Below, piece after piece: positions 55,506-64,000 of a stretch of DNA of 64,000 nt. Positions within the stretch are counted from its first letter, which is position 1. Every line of letters starts with the position of its first letter. Origin of the DNA: Impatiens glandulifera. Lineage: Eukaryota > Streptophyta > Magnoliopsida > Ericales > Balsaminaceae. Where the stretch lies: positions 46,311,771 through 46,375,770 of the forward strand of contig NC_061869.1 of the NCBI RefSeq assembly GCF_907164915.1, read 5' to 3'. The translations under genes were made by a program, and so were the position numbers. The notes under the pieces were generated by a model that saw nothing but the letters and a program-made list of their open reading frames with translations, was not told the origin of the DNA and did no database searches.

Positions 55506-56717
55506 TGATAGGATCAGTTCTAACAATAGAGACTAGAGTTTGACTATTGATAACAACTTATGATAAACATTTGATAATAATATTGTGAGGGATTAATATC
55601 TGTTTCTATTCTTCACAAATCCTTCGAACTCTTTAAACATATTCAAGTGCGGAAATGTTCGTCGAATTTGAAGCTTTGAACCAATGGAAGATGAATGACA
55701 TATAGTAAAGAATACATGAAATTGTTTATGGATGTTCGGAGCAAACCCTCATATGTCACCCCTTCTTCCACAACTAGAAGGATATACACTAAATACTTTA
55801 AATCAAATATAGTTTACTGAACTAACTAACTCTCTGTTGAACATAACAATCTCTGTTCAACTTACAATATTCTCAACAATATTCTCAATGCTAGACAATA
55901 ATTGATTTTTTCTCTCTTCAACTTGAAGAATGTAAGAAATCAATAAGTTCAAGAGTAAGCTTGTGAATTCAATGACCGAGATATTAAGTTAAAAACAATG
56001 TTCAGTAACAAGTAATTCGTCCATTTTCCTTGAGCATCTATTTGTAGTAGAAGGACACCAACGGTCGAATATTCTTCATGGACACGTGGTAAGTATCCAT
56101 TGGAAGACCTCTCATAATATCATAAATCAACAGATTTCGGGGCAAATGGATCGTGGCCGTACCAAACTGGTAGTGCGCCGAATATTCTCTTGATATTGTC
56201 TTGTACTGGAAAAACCGTTGGAAAGACATTTGTGTATGTAGCGTTCGTTTATTTGATACAATTAGCTTGCTTGTCAGACTGCACAGAAGTGAGTGGAGCA
56301 GGAGTAGCAAACAACTAATTGATCGTGGTTAGATGTATGCTTTCTTCACACGGCTGCTGAAGCAAGGCATTAAACGTGCTCCATTACACCAAGTCTAAGG
56401 AAGTTAGACATCCTCGTCTAACTACGCGTCCCATTAGACTAAGTCTAATGGATTTAGATGTCCTCGTCTAACTACGCATCCCAATAGACCAAGTCTAATG
56501 GAGTTAGACGTCCTCGTCTAACTACGCATCCCATTAGACCAAGTCTAATGGAGTTAGACGTCCTCGTCTAACTACGCATCCCATTAGACCAAGTCTAATG
56601 GAGTTAGACGTCCTCGTTTAACTACGCATCCCATTAGACCAAGTCTAATGGAGTTAGACTACCACGTCTAACTTCGCATCCCATTAGACCAAGTCTAATG
56701 GAGTTAGACTATCACGT
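55506..56717 (-). repeat. 5' LTR of the pol-less element (outer end truncated)
   Basis: LTR end GATCCTATCA at 55506, core block at 55722-55761, array 3 at 56385-56717. No TG outer end is found beyond the array. Confidence 0.75.
56385..56717 (-). repeat. tandem palindromic ttagac repeat array 3 (50-bp units)
   Basis: About six to seven 50-bp units of the same type and orientation as array 2, in the U3 part of the LTR. Confidence 0.9.
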
Positions 56718-57132
56718 CAACTGATCCATGACTGGCCCAAATTGAGGAGCCCAAACCCAGTTCAATTCTTCTCTTATTTTTAGCCATGAATGGTCCAAAT
56801 TGATGAGCCCAAACCTATTTCAATTATTCTCTCTTCCTTCCCTAGTTCTCAACTTCTTCTCTTTCTTTTCTTTTCTCTTCCTTCGTAAATCAGAATTCTT
56901 ATTAGCCCTAATTTTGCCTTAATTTTATAGTTGTCTTGCCTAGTTGACTGTTTTTCTTGCCCTAATTCAGAGTTCAGACTATAAACGAAGATTATATTTG
57001 TGGATACTACCTGCCTGGTATGTTACAAATTTATAATATCTAATATATATTCATTATTTTTTCATTCTTCTTGCATTTTAATGTTCTCCTAGATGCTTTT
57101 ATCTTGAATATTTCAGTTGAGGAGCTCAAAGA
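56718..57132. other. unassigned flank with a short duplication
   Basis: 'actggcccaaattgaggagcccaaacc' recurs as 'atggtccaaattgatgagcccaaacc' about 60 bp later, then a CT-rich stretch and 'ccctaatt' words. It may be the 5' part of the hAT gene fragment that follows. Confidence 0.35.
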
Positions 57133-57720
57133 TATTCTATTACATATGAGCAACATTACTATTTTAACGTATTTAATGCTGTAATAGATTATCAAATTGA
57201 GGAGCTCAATAATAGATTTGATGATGAGGCTGTAGAACTTCTTAAACTTATCTCTACTTTGGAACCTCGAGACAACTTTAAGTTGTTTAATGGTAATGAT
57301 ATTCACAATCTTGCAGAAAAATTCTATCCTAATGATTTTAGTGGTCAAGAACTACATTATTTGAGAAGTCATTTGTAGCATTATAAGCTTGATGTAGTTA
57401 ATCATGAAAGGTTTCAGAATATTTCTACCATTTCGGAATTATGTCGACGATTTGTAGAGACTGAAAAAGCACATCATTATCACTTAATTGCCATATTGAT
57501 TCGTCTTGTTTTAACGCTCCCTATTTCTACTGCAACAACGAAATGATCATTCTCAGGTATGAAACTTCTTAAAATATCTCTTCGGAATAAGATGAAAGAA
57601 GAAATCTCGGCAGATTCTATGATTATCTACATGGAAAGAGAGTTTACTAAAATGATAGATATTGATTCAATAATCGATGAGTTTTATTCAATGAAAAATC
57701 GCAGGATACAACTTCAGTAG
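57133..57720 (+). pseudogene. hAT transposase C-terminal fragment (ZMYM1/TTF-type family)
   Basis: Plus-strand reading gives the C-terminal part of a plant hAT-family protein: YFNVFNAVIDYQIEELNNRF, then LKLISTLEPRDNFKLFN, then LAEKFYPNDF, then STISELCRRFVET, then LIRLVLTLPISTATTK, the dimerisation-domain region. Family members continue with E-R-x-F-S-x-M-K; here the codon after K is TGA (57544-57546) and SFSGMKLLKISLRNKM follows in frame. A TAG at 57376-57378 is also in frame. It ends at TAG 57718-57720. The N-terminal zinc finger and catalytic core are missing, so this is a truncated relic unrelated to the non-autonomous hAT at 45048. Confidence 0.8.
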
Positions 57721-59129
57721 TTCAATTCAGAATCTACAATTTCCTTTTCTAGGTGATTTTATAATTTTTCATAGTATATATATATATATTATAACTATAT
57801 ATATATATATTATAACTACATATATTATTTCTTTTATAACTTTATTTTTGTTTGACATGTCAGTCTTATTTGGTTTTTATTTTTGGATACGCCCCTGATT
57901 TTAACGTTAAGGCTTTGGTCCATCTTATTAAATTATTAATAACCTGATTCAAAGGCTTTCGAATGTCTTCCTTTGCATTTGACCACACTCGATACTCCTA
58001 AATTTTTTTATGTTAGATGAAAATATTCCAAAAGACTATTGCCTTTTCACTCGTATTCGGCCACACTAAATCTCAATCCATTTTCAACTTAAGACTTGTT
58101 TGTTTTCGTTCTTTATCCTTATTTATCTAGACTTTTTTTTTCTGCAACAAGGCAAATATAACATTAATACAATATTATTATTATTATTTTATTTTTATTT
58201 AACCCATCATATTTATAACTGTAGCTCATTTATTTTATTTATTTGTTTGAGTCATTTAGTCTCTTTTATTTTATTTATTTATTGAAAATGTCCAGATTTT
58301 AATTAATTTGGACTCCGACTGATATGACATTCCAAATCATTTATTTATATTAAATCATTTTCAATGAGCCCTTATATGAATTTTCAGAAAACATTTATAT
58401 TGTCTCGGGATTCTTGTAATGTTATAAATTCGAATGTGTATAAGCTCATTTTTTACACCCAAGTTAATAACTTCTAAAAATCTCGTGCCAATAAGTTGAT
58501 TTTATCTAAAAATCCATACATAGTCTTATGGCACGAGATATAAATAAATAGTTTGGAAACTGTGTTATATTAACGAAGTTCATAATTAATTAAATTCTAG
58601 ACTATTTTAAAAATAATTCAAAGTAATATAAATGGAAAAAAAACTAAATAAACAAGATAATTAAAAGAAACTCTCTATATTAATATTGTGTTTATAAAAA
58701 ATAAAATAAAAATTATACCATGGCAATTAAAACTGCTGCCGGACCTTTTCATTTTAAAAGTACTATTGTAGGACCTTTATATTTAAAAATTCTAAAAAAG
58801 AGTCTACATTGTTAGAAAAATAAGAACTGGATATTTTATAAACTAACTACTCTTTTTGGAAATATTTCAGGTTTTATCATATTTGTATCCTACTTTACAA
58901 GCATGTGGAAGTCTTACAAAATCTTTTACTATATCGCCACATGACAAACCACGCGTTTAGGATAAAAAAATCCTCAACTCTAGGAATAAGGAAATACTAG
59001 AAAGGTAGATAAAAATATGATGCAAACTAAGAATAAGATAAAATAAAAGTTTAAATATCACATTTTAAAAAAATAACCAATTACTTAAAGTGGAGACTAT
59101 CCGTTTTAGGACATGCTCGTGGGACATAA
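57721..59129. other. AT-rich sequence, no gene recognised
   Basis: It contains TA microsatellites at about 57775-57800 and runs of A/T. No coding or element structure was recognised. Confidence 0.4.
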
Positions 59130-59400
59130 CAAACTACAACAAAAAAGACTAATGACGGCGCTTAAAAAGACCTCTGCCAACCCTTAAAAGCGTCGCCAAA
59201 AATGTTACCGACACTTATTCTTGCGTCGCCGAAAGCAGGGCGGGCGCAAGTTTTTACAACGCTTATTTAAGCGTCGGTACTACTATTTTAAGCGTTGCCA
59301 AAAGGAAAGGGCATTTAACAATGCTTATTTAAACATTGGTAAAGTAATACAAACGTCGCCAAAAGTCTAGTTTATTTTAAACTATTATTTTAACAATTCT
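59130..59400. mobile_element. probable CACTA-type terminus with subterminal repeats
   Basis: 'caaactacaacaaaaaagac' at 59130 resembles a CACTACAA-type end with one change. It is followed by repeated 'gcgtcgccaaaa', 'aagcgtcg' and 'cgcttattta' words in both orientations, as in CACTA subterminal regions. The opposite end was not found, so the extent and completeness are unknown. Confidence 0.5.
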
Positions 59401-60111
59401 TGTAAAATTTTATTTATTTATATTTATACATTTGGTAAGATGACGTTTTAATCCTTAATTTTCTTTATAAATTAAATAATGAAATAAAAACAACATTTCA
59501 AAAATAATTAAATAAAAAAGAACATAATTAGTTACTTTACATCTAATGTTCTATTTGTTTAAATAAAATGCATTAAATTTCAAATAAATAGTTCCCTTAA
59601 GATGAAAATAACTTTACTACTTTCTGTCTCACTTTCATAAAAGATCCTTTGACAATTTGAGATACTTAGGCGATTTGAGTGCTGGTATAATTTCTCCAGT
59701 TTCTATTAATGTATCCACAATTCCCTCAACTTGCTTCTCAACTTCAACTTCAATTTTAATTTTAACTTTAACTTCAACACAATTCTCATTTTTAAGTCAA
59801 GTGAGTACACAACAAATGATGACAATGATTTCAACACTACTATTAGAAAACAAAGTGGCATACATACCTCTCTTGCAACACAGATGCTGACAATGGTTTC
59901 AACTGTAACAAGAGTTATTTTCATGTCAGACGAGTACACAAAATTTTTTAACTCTCTTTAGATAGGCAATTAACTAACTTTAATAAGTTCTAATAAGATT
60001 GTCCAGTCAAATTCTGAAATTCTCATACATGCAAGTAATTCATGAGTTAGAAGAGAATAAATTTTGCAGCTACTTCTTCAGGAGAGAAGAAAATTTTTTA
60101 TATTTGAAACT
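59401..60111. other. AT-rich flank of the malic enzyme pseudogene
   Basis: Simple 'aacttcaattttaatttt' repeats lie at 59725-59775. Later malic enzyme exons would be expected here on the minus strand, but I could not recognise them with confidence. Confidence 0.35.
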
Positions 60112-63100
60112 AACCAAAGAAAAATGTACATATTATTTCCCTGATTGCTATGGCCAATATGCTTATTACCTACAAAATGTGTGCCAAATTCCATAGATCA
60201 AGTTATTATTCACATCTATTTAAGTAAGACTACAGAAAATCTAACCATCCTTACCATATCATTAATGCTCTAAGAGAAGTTTGATTCTTACAAAGCAAAC
60301 ACACTTAAAATGTTCAATTCCAGATATAAACAGTTAAAGGGAATAGGTTATTTGAACAAACAACTAAGTAAATTATTTTTTCAAAATGCAGCATAATTTT
60401 TCCATGTAGAAAAATTGAATAGGTAAAATTTGGGAAGCTAAAAGAGAAAACTTCAACACATAGATTGGGTCATACCAAAATCCACATCTCTAAATGGGCT
60501 TCCACTAACATATATGACATTCTCACCCAATATAAAGAAAGCTTTTTCAGGGGTGCATTCAACTGTCAATGGAAGAAAGTTTAATGTGTTAGAGAATGAC
60601 GCCTGACTTAGGTATTGCAGTAACGAGAATACCATTTTTTTGTCGAATTTGACATTGCAAAAACTACTGGTCTGGTGGAAGATGAGTCCTTTAGAGCTTC
60701 TAATACCTGAAACCACATTTTCATATTACATATTTCCATTTCATGTAACACAATAATTAATGAGGATAATAACCTTTCAATATCCAATAGGATTTTGAAG
60801 GAAAAAAGTTGAAACAAATGAACCAGAATGTAATAACTGATAAGCACTAAACAAATTGTATGAGACTTAAGAAGACTAATCTGAAGCATATGAGAATATG
60901 ACAAGCTTAACACCAATATCTGACCTGAAAAAGCTAATTTGGAAGAGATTGCATATTCATCACAAATCAATATCAAATTGAGGGAAGGTATTGCAGTTGT
61001 AGGTGGTACTCAAACCGATGATACTTATGGATAAATTAGTAGCCTATGTTTTTCTTTTTAACCTAAAACATCAAATAAAATTACACTCAAGTTGGAAAAC
61101 TGATTTAGTAGGCATCCTATGTGCTGGAACAACCATTAACTATGCATTTGTACACAACATTGTTATATAATATATAACATAACTATCACACTTGAGAGAG
61201 GAAAAATAACTGAAGCAATGTTTAGTACTTTCCAGGATTACCTGCACAATCACATGAGGCCAACGAGTAAAGACAACCTCCATAAATTCATCAACAACAA
61301 CAATATAGTCCTCACCATCAAGGCGAGGTTCTTGAAAGCCCAGATCTGACAGAGAATAGCACCAGTAATTTGGATTAAATAATATTTCTATTCACATCCA
61401 ATAAACTTTTAGAGGAGTATGTTCAAATGCCAAATCAATAGGTATGTTCTAGTAGAATGTTTAATCATGCATTAACTTTTAGCCTGACAAATGAAGATCC
61501 AAATTCTCATTTATTCTACGGTTAGTGCTAACAGCTTCCGTTGCTCTTAATAATGGTAAATGAGAAACCAAAAATTGACAAAGATAATTTTGCTTCATTT
61601 TGAAGCATATAAAATATGCGATGACATTCAACCAAGAAGAATTTAATATCAACTAAAGGAAAACATGCATTGAACAGAGCAACTAAATGAATAACCAAAG
61701 AGAAAGAATTATGATGAGAAGATTATCAAACAAAGAAAATCACAATGATAAATTATATAACTTGATTCCCTAAGGTTTGATTTGATATTATGTGTTCTTG
61801 ACTTCCTCAAAAGCTATACATGGCTGATCTTTTTCAGTTTGCTAAACCCGTGTTCTCATCATGTACATTCATGTTTTAATATTTTAAATAGAAAACCTAT
61901 GACAAATACAATCCCTGATTGAGGGTCATAATTCACATCTCATATGATCTAACAGTTCTCCAGACATACTGGATACATTTTTAGAAAATAACACCAGTAG
62001 GACAAAATCTGTTACTACCAACTTCAGCTAATGATTTCTATTTACATTATGTAGTAGGTGTTAAAAGGATAACTCTTATATAGTGGGTCTTTAAGAAGCT
62101 TCTAATTGTTGGTCCCAACATCAATCATGACAGGAAGCACCTATTTTCACAAAGCGGATTAACTAGAAATTATTAGAACTCCAGAAGTTGCTTTCTAGGA
62201 GATCAAATTTATTGATATAGAATATCGAGGAAACATCAAAGAAAATAAATTAAAAGAGTGTTAGAATTGTGAAGATAATTTCCTAAACCAGATTACAATG
62301 AAGTAAAAATAAACAAGATTACCTAAGTGCCAAAGCATGTGATGCTAAAACATATAGCAAATAAAAATAAACTTAAGCTATATACAGAAAAATAAGATTT
62401 TCCAAGTGCCATAACTCCTAAATGAAAGATGTGTTCAGCATTGGAATCATTAAGAAAGAGAAAATGCTTTTTAACAATGTCCTAAATGCTGTAAATAATG
62501 TTCTTCATATTGTGGAAGAATGAGATTTGATTTATAACTTTTCTATTTCATTTTTTATTGGTTCTTGAGATAATGGTTCCAACTTTAGTTGCCAATTAAA
62601 ACCAGAAAGTAACATGATAAATCTAAACAAGTAAATGCGGAGTATATAGTGAGGAGATATACTCTTTGGAAGTTAATTCAAGTAGTAGCAACATATAAAT
62701 ACAGCTTTCCAATTGCAATTTCAATACCCTAGACTCTAAGATCACCAAGACCCAAGATTCGACTTCCATCAGTTACAACAATCATATCAACCTACAAGAG
62801 AGCTTTTATCAACACTCCATAGTAGACACCCATCACAATAAAGAAATATTATTTTTCCTATGAGAAGAAAATAGAAATTGCAAGTTTAAATGGAAGAAGA
62901 AAATTCAAGCCAAGAAGTGAAGGATGTGAATTAATCTACATACTCTAAGTGCACCCTAATAAAGAAGACAAGGTAAATCCAAAGTTTAATGGATAAAGAT
63001 AAGTAACAAGTTAAATGCAAAAAATCCAGACTCTCATATGATTCAGAACAATATCAAACATCAGCCTAACTCATGAGAATTGCAAACCTGATCAGCTGGC

Positions 63101-63654
63101 CAGTTATAGACCATTGACATCATTTCTCCACGATCCGCATCACTAAAGTACATTCCCATGGGTGTTCTATATAGCCCACTATAGTTATGGCAAACAAGAC
63201 TATCCGTGGTAGTATAAACTATTGGAGCATACTCCTCAATATGGTTGATAAGTACCTGTTAAATGACATGAGAGTGAACTTACTGTCTAAATCCAAAATC
63301 ACTTCACATGGTTATTGATCAAACTAACAAGAAATGCTGAATAACAATGAATTTAATTGAGAATTACTAGATAATAGGTTGTAGCAACCAATAAGGTGGC
63401 AATCAATGTTCGTAAAAAGATGTTCATAGTTATTGTACAATCAGATAATGTCCAAAGTTGTGCACGTTGCCCCTTACCTTCGAAGATGAAAACAATTAGA
63501 AAATTCCAAAACCATCCAATTGATGGTTTCTTCAAGCAACCACGTTGGTCTCATTTCTATCATGCAATCTATTAAGTATGCGCCACTTCGCTAAATCATT
63601 TGGATCTGATGGTCCATCTTTAGTCTGCACCGCAAGCCTCTTCAAATCTTCCAT
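60112..63654 (-). pseudogene. NAD-ME: NAD-dependent malic enzyme pseudogene with introns
   Basis: The minus strand carries exon after exon of a mitochondrial NAD-malic enzyme (oxidative decarboxylation of malate to pyruvate). Exons by motif: DLKRLAVQTKDGPSDP and ILNRLHDRNET (63547-63654); EEYAPIVYTTTDSLVC and MYFSDADRGEMMSMVYNW (63088-63256); VDMIVVTDGSRILGLGDL (62663-62791); VLPVMIDVGTNN (62080-62140); DEFMEVVFTRWPHVIVQ (61242-61345); STRPVVFAMSNSTKK (about 60637-60706); ECTPEKAFFILGENV and SGSPFRDVDFG (60476-60562); IGHSNQGNNMYIF (60112-60169). Most splice sites remain. Lesions: in-frame TAG after GDLRV, TGA after YVATT, TAG at 62102-62104, a splice donor changed GT to AT at 62078-62079, and YTPTVG read as YTTTDS. 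Exons for the NAD-binding domain between 61242 and 60706 are absent. Best match by memory is the NAD-ME1 (alpha) type. Confidence 0.88.
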
Positions 63655-64000
63655 TGTTATTTGATATAATTTTTTATGTCAATGAAGAAGTTCAAGTAAA
63701 TAATATTAATGTAAAAAACATTCCCAATCTAAAAGGGACAGGTTAGATGAATCTTAAGTAGCTCCAAAAAACATATAGTAACTACATAAACAGAATAATA
63801 ACCCTATGTCCCACCTAAGGAAATGAAAAACCATAAAATTCATGTCAAATATGAAAGCACTAAAATGTGAAACACATGAAAAATAAACTCTACAAATTCT
63901 CATACGGAAGAATCCAGCCAAGTGTTCTTTATATTTTAATATGATCCAATTAATTTGCTGAATCTTTCACTACACAACTTTGCAGAAATATCCTCCTGTA
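63655..64000. other. region upstream of the pseudogene exons
   Basis: AT-rich. Earlier malic enzyme exons (transit peptide, first part of the malic domain) would be expected to the right of this point and are not visible before the window ends. Confidence 0.4.

Larger units (their letters stand above)
50955..56717 (-). mobile_element. pol-less Sirevirus-like element with an accessory-gene fragment
   Basis: Read on the minus strand: an LTR with a palindromic array (56717 down to 55506, truncated at its outer end), a primer site (complement of 'gctctaatacca', 55492-55503, one change), Gag (55453 to about 54200), no pol, an accessory ORF behind its own TATA box (53235-52911), then a second LTR (52910-50955) with array and a MITE insertion. 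Gag and the accessory ORF are homologous to those of 14575-28604, and the LTRs are homologous to the solo LTR at 30681-32243. The accessory ORF runs straight into the array, so the 3' side was rearranged. Confidence 0.75.

Noticed and set aside
56038..56310. 90-codon minus-strand frame
   Set aside because: Lies within the LTR and is matched in the solo LTR (31530-31715) as an open frame by chance; no domain.
59640..59960. Further malic enzyme C-terminal exons
   Set aside because: Weak resemblance only (short hydrophobic stretch near 59850-59930); simple repeats dominate and alignment by eye is not convincing.

Overview
The window is nuclear DNA of a flowering plant, most likely a eudicot: it is AT-rich, has intron-bearing plant gene remnants, and is almost entirely nested transposable elements. 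No intact host gene is visible. The only recognisable cellular gene is a decayed NAD-dependent malic enzyme copy at the right end (60112-63654, minus strand).

Layout. (1) About 1-14045 is a Mutator-like element of the type that carries a DUF1985 plus Ulp1/C48-peptidase gene (minus strand). That gene is split by two later insertions with perfect 5-bp target duplications: a Ty3/Gypsy chromovirus (1447-6810, TTCTC) and a Ty1/Copia element (6970-11830, ACTTC). (2) 14575-28604 is a young, nearly complete Sirevirus-like Copia element (TAATA duplication; 1262-bp LTRs with two differences seen). After gag and pol it carries three tandem, mutually related accessory genes, each with its own TATA box and CT-rich leader. 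(3) 30681-32243 is a solo LTR of a related family with a 50-bp palindromic 'ttagac' repeat array. (4) 33214-43232 is a badly decayed Copia element on the minus strand, interrupted by a younger Copia element (34874-39467, ATAAT) and by a short LINE piece inside one LTR. (5) 45048-49542 is a non-autonomous hAT element (8-bp duplication GACGAGAG), itself carrying a gag-only Gypsy derivative (45384-48140). (6) 50955-56717 is a pol-less relative of the elements in (2) and (3), on the minus strand, with LTR arrays, gag, and a fourth member of the accessory-gene family behind its own TATA box; a hAT-type MITE sits in one LTR. (7) 57133-57720 is a hAT transposase fragment, 59130-59400 resembles a CACTA terminus, and 60112-63654 is the malic enzyme pseudogene.

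The most interesting system is the accessory-gene family of the Sirevirus-like elements. Three paralogues sit in one element as separate promoter-ORF-3'UTR cassettes, and a fourth sits in a second element. Each element is saturated with its own short motif (ACCGG in one, TTAGACG in the other). That resembles the arrangement of TE-encoded anti-silencing factors and their binding motifs, but the functional link is inference.
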